Assembly (NCBI RefSeq): GCF_000014565.1
Contig: NC_008268.1
Location: forward strand, 3,038,001-3,102,000
Source of the DNA: Rhodococcus jostii RHA1
Lineage (GTDB): Bacteria; Actinomycetota; Actinomycetes; Mycobacteriales; Mycobacteriaceae
DNA length: 64,000 nt
Reading direction: 5' to 3'
Shown here: one piece after another, positions 1 to 7,939 of the stretch
Numbering within the stretch: position 1 is the stretch's first letter
Layout of the letters: the number at the start of each line of letters is the position of its first letter
Notes under the pieces: generated by a model
The model's database searches: none
What the model was told of the DNA's origin: nothing
What the model saw: the letters and a program-made list of their open reading frames with translations, nothing else
Position numbers and translations under genes: made by a program

Positions 1-702
1 CGCACCCCACACGATCTGCACCAGCACCTTCACGGTGCCGAGTTTCTCGACGACGTCGGCGGTGTCGCGTTCGTCGAAATATTGGACCTGGTCGAGGTAA
101 CGCTGCTGCCCGCTCGCGCCCGCGAAAGGACCGAGGTAGGCCTCCGCGACGGACGCCGGCAGCCGACGACGGGTCGCGGTGTCGAGGTGTGCCTCGGTGA
201 TCCGCTGGAAGATGTGCGTCGGCATCGTGCGGTACACGTCGAGGTGGCGTTGCATGTGCTGCGCTACCGGCGTCACCCACGGAGAGAGCACCGCCGCGTC
301 GAGGAGTGCGATGCGCCGGACCGGGACTCCCTCGACGAGGTGTGCGCGGAGCACCGTCGCCGCACCGATGTCGTGGCCGACCAGCACAGGCCGGTCGAGC
401 CCCCAGTGTTCGACCAGCCGGGCCAGCACGCGAGCATGCGTGCGGATCGCCACCGGCTCGCCGGGAACCGATGGGGAGTCACCGTAGCCGGGGAGATCCC
501 AGACGTACACCGTGTTCTGCTCGGCGAGCCGGGGAATCACCGCGCGCCACAGATACGACGACGAGGGCGTGCCGTGCACGAGAACGACGGGTGGTCCGTC
601 GCCGAAGACTCCGGCCGCGATGGTGGCGCCGTCCACCGTCAGGCGGTCGGGCAGGTGCCACCGGTCGGTGTCGGCCGTGCTGGAGATCTGCTGTCGAGTC
701 AT
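1..702 (-). CDS. Alpha/beta hydrolase (haloalkane dehalogenase / epoxide hydrolase-like), 3'-truncated by window
   Basis: The gene runs off the left edge, so only the first 234 codons are visible, starting MTRQQISSTADTDRWHLPD. The fold is recognisable from the oxyanion-hole segment VLVHGTPSSSYLWR and the nucleophile elbow LVGHDIGAA. The elbow carries Asp rather than Ser, which in this superfamily points to haloalkane dehalogenases or epoxide hydrolases rather than esterases. The catalytic His and acid would lie beyond the edge. It is transcribed divergently from the CGNR regulator at 769, with 66 bases and an inverted repeat between them, so the regulator may control it (inference). The substrate cannot be read from the sequence. 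Confidence is high for the fold, moderate for the enzyme class. Confidence 0.8.
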   Translation of the reverse strand, partial: MTRQQISSTADTDRWHLPDRLTVDGATIAAGVFGDGPPVVLVHGTPSSSYLWRAVIPRLAEQNTVYVWDLPGYGDSPSVPGEPVAIRTHARVLARLVEHWGLDRPVLVGHDIGAATVLRAHLVEGVPVRRIALLDAAVLSPWVTPVAQHMQRHLDVYRTMPTHIFQRITEAHLDTATRRRLPASVAEAYLGPFAGASGQQRYLDQVQYFDERDTADVVEKLGTVKVLVQIVWGA

Positions 703-719
703 GATCATCCTCCCGAGAC

Positions 720-750
720 GTAACGGTTAAACTGACTTGGTAACCATTAC
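720..750. promoter_or_regulatory. Inverted repeat in divergent promoter (candidate operator)
   Basis: GTAACGGTTA (720-729) and the complement of GTAATGGTTA (741-750) match at 9 of 10 positions with an 11-base spacer. It lies between the divergent starts of the hydrolase (702) and the CGNR gene (769). Operator function is inferred. Confidence 0.5.
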
Positions 751-768
751 GCTAGGCGGAGGCTGTAA

Positions 769-1374
769 GTGATGCAACTGACTTTCACCGATTACACCTT
801 CGGGGCATCGGTAGCGACGGCGCTCGTCCTCACTGCCCCGGAGGTGCTCGTCGCGACCGGTGACGCCCTCACCGACGGCGAGTCGCTGCACGCTTTCCTC
901 ACCGAGCACGGCATCGCCCGCGGAGACCGGCCCGCAACCGGCACCGATCTGGACGAGGTCCGTGCGCTGCGGACACGGGTGCGCGACGTCGTGGCCGCGC
1001 CGAACGAGGAGGCGATCGTCGACGGGGCCAACCAACTCCTACGCGTCGCCCACACCGTCCCCTTCCTCGGGCGCCACGACGGCACATGGATGTGGCACCT
1101 CGAGACCGCACCCGAGTCGACGCTCGCCGACGACCTGGCCGTCGTCATCGGAACGGGCCTGCTCGCAACAGTGGCTTCGCTGGGACCGAACCGGTTCCGG
1201 TCGTGCGAATCCCCCTCGTGCAACGGCATTTTCGTCGACACCAGCCGGGCTGGGCGGCGCCGGTTCTGCATGCCCCAGGTGTGCGGAAACCGTGTCAACG
1301 TGGCGAACTTTCGCGCCCGACGCCGTCGCGAACAGCAGGATCGCCCCGGTTCGGGCCCCACAGACGCCGGGTGA
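769..1374 (+). CDS. CGNR zinc-finger protein, putative ABATE-type transcriptional regulator
   Basis: A 201-residue protein with an N-terminal stress-induced ABATE-like domain (about 1-140) and a C-terminal CGNR zinc finger. The finger is visible as FRSCESPSCNGIFVDTS followed by RRRFCMPQVCGNRV and a basic tail: two C-x4-C pairs (CESPSC and CMPQVC), and the CGNR signature that gives the family its name. Such proteins are presumed DNA-binding regulators. The start is GTG 769 or ATG 772, both behind a GGCGGAGG ribosome site at about 754-761. The divergent hydrolase and the inverted repeat at 720-750 suggest local regulation. The inducing signal is unknown. Confidence 0.8.
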   Translation: MMQLTFTDYTFGASVATALVLTAPEVLVATGDALTDGESLHAFLTEHGIARGDRPATGTDLDEVRALRTRVRDVVAAPNEEAIVDGANQLLRVAHTVPFLGRHDGTWMWHLETAPESTLADDLAVVIGTGLLATVASLGPNRFRSCESPSCNGIFVDTSRAGRRRFCMPQVCGNRVNVANFRARRRREQQDRPGSGPTDAG

Positions 1375-1429
1375 GGAGTCGATGACGATCCGGCGAAGGG
1401 TCCATTGGCTGACCTGGTCGTTCGGCCGA

Positions 1430-1466
1430 CCGGTGGTGGCGGTCAGCAGCTGACTGCCACCACCGG
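1430..1466. terminator. Hairpin terminator between convergent genes
   Basis: A 17-bp stem, CCGGTGGTGGCGGTCAG pairing with 1450-1466, with a single G-T wobble and a three-base loop. It sits in the 126-base gap between the convergent CGNR gene and the StyA-like gene. No T-run follows, as is common in this GC-rich group. Confidence 0.7.
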
Positions 1467-1500
1467 CGCCCGATCATCGTGCGGGACAGCGAGGAGTTGC

Positions 1501-2859
1501 CTAGGCTCGGGCCGTCGCCGGTGACGCGGTGAATCCGGCGCTCGGCGCGAACCGTGCCAGCACGTCCTCGGCCGGTTCCCCGGCCGCGGCGGCGATGAAC
1601 GCGAGAACGTCCTCCCGGGTGTCGAGACCGATCAACGTGTCGGGTTCGGAGAGGAACCCGAACAGGGCCGCGGCAACGGGTTCGCTCACGGTCGCCGCCG
1701 GGAACAGCAATTCGGCGTGGACCGCGTACTTCGGATCGCCGAGGAACAACCGGGTGACCTCGGCAGCAGCGTGACCCCTTGTGTGCCAGTGCTTCTCGAA
1801 CTGCTCGGACAACCAGTCGGCGGTGAACTCGCCGTCGTGCGCACGTGCCGCGTCGACGAGCGCGGCCACCTGCACGGCGGTGTTCTGGGCCCCCTGTCCG
1901 GCGAGGGGATCGAACGCGATCGCGGTGTCACCGATCGCCGCGACCACGTGGCCGTTACTGGTCGTCCCGACCGCGCGGCGCACCGTCGGGGTGACCGCCC
2001 CTTTCAGCCACGAGTGCGGGTCGGACTCGATCACCTGCAACCGCTCGATCTCGGGGGCGTCGTGCGGGAAGTAGTCGCGGTAGAAGTCGACGACGGTCTG
2101 CCGCGCGGAGTGCACGTCGGTGACCGCTTCGAACCGGTCCTCCCAGGGGCTGCCCGGCTTCGCGAAGCCGAGGAAACTCCACGTCGCGCCGGCGTCCTTG
2201 TGCAGGTACGGGCCGAGCCAGGCCTCACCGAAGTCGGTGTGCAGGTTGAAGAGATTGTGCGCGCCGCCCGCCGCGGACCGGTAGCCGAAGGTGTCGGCGC
2301 CGTGTCCGAGGCCCTGCAACGTCACCAGCAGCAGTCGGCGCTGCGGTTCGCTGTACACGGTCCGTTCGGTGTCCACCGGGAACAGCGTGGACAGCCCGCC
2401 CTTTCCGGTCGCCACGAGCGTCAGGTCGTGGTCGGCGGCGATCGCGTCGAGGTCGTCGGGATTCACCGCCCGGACCTCGAAGCGGCCGCCGCGGTCCAGG
2501 AACCGGCCGAGCCGGTCGTCGGCCCGCAACCGCACGTCGACGCCCTGCGCGACGTACCGGAAGTCGGGGTCGAACTCGAGGACGTCGGCCCGGGTGTCGC
2601 CCTCCCCCGTGTGCAGGCGGGTACTCATCCCGGTCGAGTGCGGACCGTCGGCGTAGAGGTCCTCGATGATGCGGGCGTCGGCCTCACGGGACTTACCGAA
2701 GTAGACGGCGGTGCCGGTGGCCGGGACGTCGTTGCGCAAGGCGTCGCGGTCGCGGTCACTGTAGAGGGTGACGGTGAAACCGGCGTCGACGAGACCGAGC
2801 GCGGCGGTGGTGCCGGCCAGTCCGGCTCCGACGACGGCGGCGGTGCGGGGTGTACTCAT
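1501..2859 (-). CDS. FAD-dependent monooxygenase, styrene monooxygenase (StyA)-like
   Basis: 452 residues, starting at ATG 2859 behind GGGAGGA. Upstream in-frame codons are ignored because they overlap the preceding gene's spacer without a ribosome site. The N-terminus holds the Rossmann FAD motif VVGAGLAGTTAALGL (about 9-23). A second FAD element, AIGDTAIAFDPLAGQGAQNT, is near residues 310-330. The middle resembles the substrate-binding domain of StyA-type, two-component single-chain flavoprotein epoxidases, which receive FADH2 from a separate reductase. No reductase gene lies nearby. It is the last gene of a minus-strand operon after DszC-like and DszA-like monooxygenases (28-base gap), so it probably acts on the same compound or its product. 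The substrate is unknown. Confidence 0.75.
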   Translation of the reverse strand: MSTPRTAAVVGAGLAGTTAALGLVDAGFTVTLYSDRDRDALRNDVPATGTAVYFGKSREADARIIEDLYADGPHSTGMSTRLHTGEGDTRADVLEFDPDFRYVAQGVDVRLRADDRLGRFLDRGGRFEVRAVNPDDLDAIAADHDLTLVATGKGGLSTLFPVDTERTVYSEPQRRLLLVTLQGLGHGADTFGYRSAAGGAHNLFNLHTDFGEAWLGPYLHKDAGATWSFLGFAKPGSPWEDRFEAVTDVHSARQTVVDFYRDYFPHDAPEIERLQVIESDPHSWLKGAVTPTVRRAVGTTSNGHVVAAIGDTAIAFDPLAGQGAQNTAVQVAALVDAARAHDGEFTADWLSEQFEKHWHTRGHAAAEVTRLFLGDPKYAVHAELLFPAATVSEPVAAALFGFLSEPDTLIGLDTREDVLAFIAAAAGEPAEDVLARFAPSAGFTASPATARA

Positions 2860-2887
2860 GGGTCCTCCCGGTGGTTGTGGTGGTCGT

Positions 2888-4303
2888 TCAGTTGTTCGTG
2901 TACGCGCGGTAGCGGTCGGTCCGCGTCGAGAGGTCGCCGCCGAGGCGGTACCGCGCGCCCCGGTGGTCGGCGGGAAGCCGGTCGCCCTTGTCGAACAGCT
3001 TGTGGCGCAGGGTCCCGTCGGTGTAGCCCGTCGGGTAGGCACCCCGGGCCTGCAGCGCCGGCACGACGTGGGTGACGACGTCCTCGAACGAACCCGGCGT
3101 GATCGCGTACGCCAGGTTGAACCCGTCGACGTCGGTGTCGGCCACCCACTCCTGCAGCTGCGTCGCGACGGTCTCGCCGGAACCGACGAACCGCGGCCCG
3201 AGACCGCCGATGCTCGCCCACTCCGCGATATCGCGCACCGTCCACTCGCGACCGTCGTCGGAAGCCTCCTGGAATGCGGCGACGGCCGACTGGATCGCGT
3301 TGCTCTCGACGTTCCCGATCGGGTCGTCGAGGTCGTACCGCGACAGGTCGATCCCCATCCAGCCGGACGTGAAGACCAGTGCGCCCTCGAGGTCCGCGTA
3401 TCGCCGGTACTCCTCCTGCTTCGCGGCCGCGGCCTCGTCGGTGCTGCCCGTGATGACGGTGGACAGCGCGTAGATCCGCGCCGAATAGGGGTCGCGGCCG
3501 GCGTCGACGAGGGCCTGGCGGATCCGTGCGACGGTGTCCTTCAGCACCCGCTTCGACGGCGGCCCCACGAAGATCGCCTCGGCGTTCTCGGCGGCGAACC
3601 GGACACCGCGCGGCGACGCCCCCGCCTGGTAGATCACCGGCGACCGCTGCGGCGACGGTTCCGACAGGTGGATGCCCGGGACCGTGAAATGCGTTCCGCG
3701 GTGGCCGATGTGGTGCACCTTCTCCGGATCGACGTATACGCCGCGCTCGGTGTCGCGCACGACGGCGTCGTCCTCCCACGAGCCTTCCCACAGCTTGTAG
3801 AGCACCTCGAGGTACTCGTCGGCGTGGTCGTACCGGGTGTCGTGGTCGAGTTGATCGGCGTCACCGAAGTTCCGGGCCGCGGACGGCAGGTAACCCGTCA
3901 CGACGTTCCACCCGATCCGACCCCCGGTGAGATGGTCGAGGGTGGAGAGTCGGCGCGCGAACGGATACGGGTGCTCGAATCCCGTCCCCGTGGTGATGCC
4001 GAAACCGAGGTGTTCGGTGACCGCTGCCATGGCCGAGACGAGCAGCAACGGGTCCGCGACCGGGATCTGGGCGCCCTGCCGCAGCGCGGCCTCGTCCGTT
4101 CCGCCGTAGACGTCGTAGGTGCCGAGCACATCGGCGATGAACAGGCCGTCGAACAGCCCGCGTTCGAGGAGCCGGGCGAGGTCGGTCCAGTAGCCGAGGT
4201 CGGTGTAGCGGTGCGACTGGTCGTCCGGGTGCCGCCACAGCCCCGGCGACTGGTGGGCGACGCAGTTCATGTCGAAGGCGTTGAAACGGATCTGCCGGGT
4301 CAT
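2888..4303 (-). CDS. LLM-class FMNH2-dependent monooxygenase, NtaA/SnaA/DszA family
   Basis: 471 residues with the luciferase-like TIM-barrel of the NtaA/SnaA/DszA/SoxA group. The family start is typical (RFNAFDMNCVAHQSPGLWRH), as are the DLARLLERGLFDGLFIADV, FGITTGTGFEHPYPFARR and GWNVVTG segments. Members oxidise sulfones, nitrilotriacetate, pristinamycin precursors or similar compounds using FMNH2 from a separate reductase. Its ATG overlaps the stop codon of the upstream DszC-like gene (ATGA at 4300-4303), indicating translational coupling. Presence beside a DszC-like protein recalls sulfur-compound desulfurisation operons, but no DszB-like desulfinase is present, so the substrate stays open. 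Confidence 0.85.
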   Translation of the reverse strand: MTRQIRFNAFDMNCVAHQSPGLWRHPDDQSHRYTDLGYWTDLARLLERGLFDGLFIADVLGTYDVYGGTDEAALRQGAQIPVADPLLLVSAMAAVTEHLGFGITTGTGFEHPYPFARRLSTLDHLTGGRIGWNVVTGYLPSAARNFGDADQLDHDTRYDHADEYLEVLYKLWEGSWEDDAVVRDTERGVYVDPEKVHHIGHRGTHFTVPGIHLSEPSPQRSPVIYQAGASPRGVRFAAENAEAIFVGPPSKRVLKDTVARIRQALVDAGRDPYSARIYALSTVITGSTDEAAAAKQEEYRRYADLEGALVFTSGWMGIDLSRYDLDDPIGNVESNAIQSAVAAFQEASDDGREWTVRDIAEWASIGGLGPRFVGSGETVATQLQEWVADTDVDGFNLAYAITPGSFEDVVTHVVPALQARGAYPTGYTDGTLRHKLFDKGDRLPADHRGARYRLGGDLSTRTDRYRAYTNN

Positions 4304-5538
4304 GCCGACGCGTCCGCATCGCGCACGCTCTGCCGCTGCCCGGCGCTCCAGGCGTACGGCAGCGGGTCACCGTTCAGGACGTACGCCCCCACCGACTGCT
4401 GCTTGTAGATCAGGGGGTTGTGGGCCGAAATGGTGCGTGCGTTTCGCCAGTGCCGGTCGAGCCCGAGTTCCGAGGAGGTGATCGACGCGCCACCCACCTC
4501 GAACAACTGCGCGGTCGCGTCGAGGACGAGGCCGATCACCACGGATTGCGCGCGGGCTGCGGCGGCCTCGGCGCCGTCCAGGAGTTCAGGGTCCTCACCA
4601 CCGGCGTCGAGCAGGCGGTCGAGTTCGTCGGCGACGGCGAGCACGGTCGCGCGGGCGCCGTACGCGGCGGCGGACAGCTTGCCGATCACCTGCTGCACGA
4701 GCGGGTCGTGCCGGGGCAGGTCGGCGGCGGCGTGGGTGAACGTGCGGGTACGGGCACGAACCCATTCCGCCGTGTCCGTCTCCGCGCGGCGGGCGATCCC
4801 GGCAAGGACGGCCAATTGCACGAGTTGCAGGTAGGACGTCGCGTAGGTGCGGCCGGGCGCGCCGTATCCGGGCCCGAGGATTCGCTCCTCGGGCACGACG
4901 ACACCCGAGAACGTGGTCGTGCCGCTTGTGGTGAGCCGCTGTCCGAAACCGTCCCAGTCGTCGGTCTGGGTCACGCCCGGAGCGTCGGCGTCCACCAGCA
5001 CCGACACCCGCTCGCCGTCGCGGTCGGCCGCGACGAGGATGTGATCGGCGTAGAGACTGCCCGTGCTGTAGTACTTCACGCCGTCCAGAACCCAGGTGCC
5101 GTCGTCGCCGCGGCGCAGCGTCGTCTGGTACCGGTCTGCGGCTCCCACCCCGGGTTCGGTGATGGCGTTGCCGACCAGTGTTCCCTCCGCCGCCGCGCGC
5201 AGCCACTGCTCACGGTTGTCGGTGGGCGCGGCGAGGCGCTGGTCCTCGACGAAGCTCCAGTGCACCCGAAGCGCCTGGGGCAGATTGGATTCCGCGGCGG
5301 CCAGGTCGATCAGCAGACCGAACAGTTGCCGGACCGACGCACCGAACCCGCCGAACTCGACGGGGACGCGCAGGGCACCGAACCGCGCGTCGCGAAGCAG
5401 ACCCACCTCGTCGAACGGCAACCGGCGATCCCGTTCCCGGCCCAGCGCCCCCTCGGCGATCCGGTCGAAGATCGGATGGAACCGGTCTTCGAGTTCGCTG
5501 TCGGTTACTGCCTCGGCCTCGATCGTTGAACTGCTCAC
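4300..5538 (-). CDS. Acyl-CoA dehydrogenase-fold flavin monooxygenase (DszC/SfnC-like)
   Basis: 412 residues from GTG 5538, chosen because GAGGAG lies eight bases upstream; a longer in-frame ATG at 5604 lacks a good site and would overlap a palindrome. The sequence follows the acyl-CoA dehydrogenase fold: an N-terminal helical part with LRVPVEFGGFGAS, the mid-domain GNAITEPG stretch (FMN-binding region) and a C-terminal helical bundle ending RDADASA. The catalytic Glu of true acyl-CoA dehydrogenases is not evident. Together with the DszA-like neighbour this favours the DszC/SfnC type, which uses FMNH2 and oxygen. It is the first gene of the three-gene operon running to 1501. Confidence 0.75.
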   Translation of the reverse strand: MSSSTIEAEAVTDSELEDRFHPIFDRIAEGALGRERDRRLPFDEVGLLRDARFGALRVPVEFGGFGASVRQLFGLLIDLAAAESNLPQALRVHWSFVEDQRLAAPTDNREQWLRAAAEGTLVGNAITEPGVGAADRYQTTLRRGDDGTWVLDGVKYYSTGSLYADHILVAADRDGERVSVLVDADAPGVTQTDDWDGFGQRLTTSGTTTFSGVVVPEERILGPGYGAPGRTYATSYLQLVQLAVLAGIARRAETDTAEWVRARTRTFTHAAADLPRHDPLVQQVIGKLSAAAYGARATVLAVADELDRLLDAGGEDPELLDGAEAAAARAQSVVIGLVLDATAQLFEVGGASITSSELGLDRHWRNARTISAHNPLIYKQQSVGAYVLNGDPLPYAWSAGQRQSVRDADASA

Positions 5539-5556
5539 GTGCGTGCTCCTCGGTGC

Positions 5557-5571
5557 GTCGACTATGTCGAC
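5557..5571. promoter_or_regulatory. Palindrome upstream of the monooxygenase operon
   Basis: GTCGAC-TAT-GTCGAC, two self-complementary hexamers three bases apart, beginning 19 bases upstream of the chosen GTG start of the DszC-like gene. A plausible operator; no regulator is identified. Confidence 0.35.
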
Positions 5572-5753
5572 ACCACGATGGGCGAACGGGCCGCGTGGGG
5601 GCACTACTTACGATCGCGCAGAGTCGAACGCTCGCTCGCGAGTCTGAGGTGCCGCTCTGCCCGCACCGTGTACGTCGAGCCGACCGATCATCGACGGAGG
5701 AACCGACAGTCCCGGTGAAATCGGTTGGAACAGTATCAATATCCGCAGCATCG

Positions 5754-6845
5754 CTAGCTTCCCGGCCCGACGTCGATCGGCACACGAGGCGCCGAACGGT
5801 GATCACTGGCGATGGTTACCACGCATTCCACTCGCGTACCGAGAAGTGAACGAACGACGGTGGGCTCTTCGATGCTCTGCTCGTCGAGCGACTGCTCCTC
5901 GATGCTCTGCTCGTCGAGCGACCCGACCTCTTCGGAAACTTCGACGGGTGCCTTCGGTCCGCGCGTCGCCAACCAGCACAGGATTGCCCCGAGGCACACC
6001 ACGGCAGTTCCCACCCAGAACGTGAGGCCGAGTGCCGTGGCCAACATCAACGACGAGAATGCGGCGGACAGTACGGGCGTGAAGTACGAGGCAGCGGCGA
6101 GCAAGGTCATGTTTCCGCGCAGGATTCCGACATTCCACAAGGCGTAGCCGAAGCCGATCGCGCAGGCCGCCACCACCGTCGCCGCGACCGCGGTGAAGCT
6201 CAGGTGCATCGGCTCGCGACCGGACAACAGGTACATGCACCAGAACGAGACGGCCGTCAGCACGAAGAACGGGGTGATGCCGTTGTTCCCGTTTGCGAAC
6301 ATCTTGGTGACGGTGCAGTAGCCCGACCAGATCATTGCGCCGGCGAACGCGAGCCCATAGCTCAGAGGATTCGAGCGCACGTTGTCGACAGTGCCTGCGA
6401 CGTCCAGTCCGGCGTCACCGCCGAGAACGACGGCAATGCCGACTACCGACAGCACGATGCCGGGCAGTATCAGGCGCGAAGCCTTCTGTCCGGCGAACAC
6501 GATCGCGAACACCACCGTCAGGCTCGGCCACAGATAATTCACGATTCCGACTTCGATTGCCTGCCTCGGAGTGTCCGCCAGTCCGATTGCGAGGGCAAAG
6601 CACACCTCGTACGCGGCAAACATCACGGCACCGGTGACGAGATACGTCCGACTGAAGTCTCTGAGCTTGGGCCATCCGACAGTCACCGACAACAGAATCG
6701 CGCAGCACGAGTAGATCATCGCGGCGCCGCCGATCGCCCCCAGGCTATCGGTGACCAGACGGATCATTCCGACCATCGAACTCCACAACACAATCGCCAA
6801 CAGCCCCGCCGCGGTGGCACTTCCGCTCGACTTGGTCGCTCTCAC
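5754..6845 (-). CDS. DMT-superfamily exporter, YddG-like (aromatic amino acid type)
   Basis: 363 residues with about ten hydrophobic helices and the EamA-type repeat of drug/metabolite transporters. The stretch EVGIVNYLWPSLTVVFAIVF is typical of YddG-like aromatic amino acid exporters. The start is GTG 6845 behind AAAGGAGG. The cytoplasmic tail is odd: SLDEQSIEEQ is followed by SLDEQSIEEP, a 30-base tandem duplication at 5865-5922 giving an acidic, Gln-rich end. Upstream lie a hairpin, an inverted repeat and a TGTGATCACA box also found near the GntR gene at 9305, so the exporter probably belongs to that regulon. The exported compound is inferred only from family resemblance. Confidence 0.8.
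   Translation of the reverse strand: MRATKSSGSATAAGLLAIVLWSSMVGMIRLVTDSLGAIGGAAMIYSCCAILLSVTVGWPKLRDFSRTYLVTGAVMFAAYEVCFALAIGLADTPRQAIEVGIVNYLWPSLTVVFAIVFAGQKASRLILPGIVLSVVGIAVVLGGDAGLDVAGTVDNVRSNPLSYGLAFAGAMIWSGYCTVTKMFANGNNGITPFFVLTAVSFWCMYLLSGREPMHLSFTAVAATVVAACAIGFGYALWNVGILRGNMTLLAAASYFTPVLSAAFSSLMLATALGLTFWVGTAVVCLGAILCWLATRGPKAPVEVSEEVGSLDEQSIEEQSLDEQSIEEPTVVRSLLGTRVECVVTIASDHRSAPRVPIDVGPGS
5865..5922. repeat. Two-copy 30-base tandem repeat inside the YddG-like gene
   Basis: A 28-base unit (5865-5892 and 5895-5922) is repeated with a period of 30 bases and one mismatch. It encodes two copies of SLDEQSIEE in the C-terminal tail. The period keeps the frame, so copy-number change would only alter tail length. 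Confidence 0.8.
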
Positions 6846-6958
6846 AACAACACTCCTCCTTTACCGTGCTCGTGAACTCTCGGTGACACCGTCGCTCGTA
6901 CCGATTCGACCGGAATGCAACGAGTTTCGTGCCCTGTCGCGCAGGGAGATGACTACCA

Positions 6959-6983
6959 CTGCAGCCGAGGGTCTCGGCTGCAG
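6959..6983 (-). terminator. Hairpin between purU remnant and exporter gene
   Basis: CTGCAGCCGAG and CTCGGCTGCAG form a perfect 11-bp stem with a three-base loop. It lies downstream of the purU remnant and in the long leader of the exporter gene, so it may be the old purU terminator or part of the exporter's 5' untranslated region. Confidence 0.5.
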
Positions 6984-7007
6984 ACCGACAGTCGATGACA
7001 CCGCCGC

Positions 7008-7032
7008 TTACATTGCGGTAATACGAATGTAA
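7008..7032. promoter_or_regulatory. Inverted repeat beside GntR box
   Basis: TTACATT (7008-7014) and AATGTAA (7026-7032) are perfect 7-base arms 11 bases apart, directly adjoining the TGTGATCACA box at 7035. This is probably the control region of the exporter gene at 6845. Confidence 0.4.
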
Positions 7033-7034
7033 TC

Positions 7035-7044
7035 TGTGATCACA
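7035..7044. promoter_or_regulatory. GntR/FCD-type operator box 1 (TGTGATCACA)
   Basis: A perfect 10-base palindrome about 190 bases upstream of the YddG-like start. The same sequence is at 10195-10204 next to the GntR gene, and a one-mismatch version is at 7662-7671. The match to that regulator is inferred from position and recurrence. Confidence 0.55.
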
Positions 7045-7139
7045 TATGCGACAAGTCGGTTGATGCGTGAGACACACCACTGTCGGGGCACGGGACGTTC
7101 AGACCGATTGAACTCGCACAGATTTCGGCGCTCGAGCGC

Positions 7140-7514
7140 CGGGTGAACACTGAATCCGGGCAGGACAGAGTGCTGAATGTTGTTGGCACGTCCGCGTAGC
7201 CGGCGGTAGGCGTCATCTGACAGGACACGCGTGTAGCCGGCGCGAACGGCCGGATCGGCGTCGCACGTCGACACTCACGAACAGTCGCGCCCCGACCATC
7301 GGCCGCAAGTGCTCGCGGTTGGACACGGTGACAAAGTCGTCCCCGAGGATGCGCGCGTCCCACCGAAAAATGAGGTCGTGAACTTGTCCGCGACCTTCCC
7401 GAAAATCGTCTACCGCACGGGGAGATCGCTGCCGTCGGGAGAGAACGAGCCGACGGCATGCACGATGCCCGAACGCTCCGGACAACTGCGCGTGAGCGTG
7501 CAGGTCTGGCGCAT
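7140..7514 (-). pseudogene. purU: Decayed formyltetrahydrofolate deformylase (purU)
   Basis: From ATG 7514, behind an intact GAGGAG, the reading starts MRQTCTLTRSCPERSGIVHA, the ACT-domain start typical of PurU, and stops at TAG about 7410. A shifted frame (near 7400-7300) continues with VHDLIFRWDARILGDDFVTV and SNREHLRPMV, which matches the PurU core (NDLLFRW...VSNH..L). The first frame then resumes with YTRVLSDDAYRRLRGR and ANNIQHSVLPGF, equal to the family's YMQVLSDDLC..INIHHSFLPGF. Internal segments and everything after that motif are missing. PurU hydrolyses 10-formyl-tetrahydrofolate to formate and THF. Recognition is from remembered family motifs. Deletions plus frameshifts make sequencing error unlikely as the sole cause. 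Confidence 0.75.
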
Positions 7515-7528
7515 TTCATCTCCTCAGA

Positions 7529-7551
7529 GTGTTGATATATCAGTACAACAC
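7529..7551. promoter_or_regulatory. Palindrome in promoter of purU remnant
   Basis: TGATATATCA (7533-7542) is a perfect palindrome, flanked by GTGTTG (7529) and CAACAC (to 7551) arms. It sits immediately upstream of the purU ribosome site, as a relic or still active operator. The rest of 7552-7939 holds only the box at 7655 and the transporter leader. Confidence 0.4.
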
Positions 7552-7654
7552 TACATGGCTATCAGCATCATGCAAGGTAGTGGGGTTGGGGAGGCGATAC
7601 CGGGGCCGTCGTATCGACCCGCGTCCCGGGCACGAGAAATCACATTCAGGGTTG

Positions 7655-7671
7655 TGTGATCTGTGATCTCA
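7655..7671. promoter_or_regulatory. GntR/FCD-type operator box 2
   Basis: TGTGATC followed by TGTGATCTCA, the same tandem arrangement as at 10188-10204 but with one mismatch in the second half. It lies about 270 bases upstream of the MFS start at 7940. Confidence 0.55.
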
Positions 7672-7939
7672 TCCTATTCTGTGTGACGAGACGCACATCA
7701 CATCGACGTGAAGGTTCGAACCACGATCGCCGGCTCGGACGGTGATCGATCTTCATCGCGTCTCACGGTGCAGATACCGCTGCCCTTCAGTGCATCGGGA
7801 TTCACCAGAGCGCCAGTGCAGGACCGTCGCGCTCGAGGCTCGACTCATCTCTTTTCACACCGACCACGACAGGCACCCCGAACACGTCTTACAGGGGTCC
7901 ACGTCAAGCCAGACCAGAAACGTCAACGAGGAGCTCGAT

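Noticed and set aside
1717..4408. Long plus-strand open frames opposite the monooxygenase operon
   Set aside because: They are the complement of codon-position-biased genes with clear family motifs on the minus strand.
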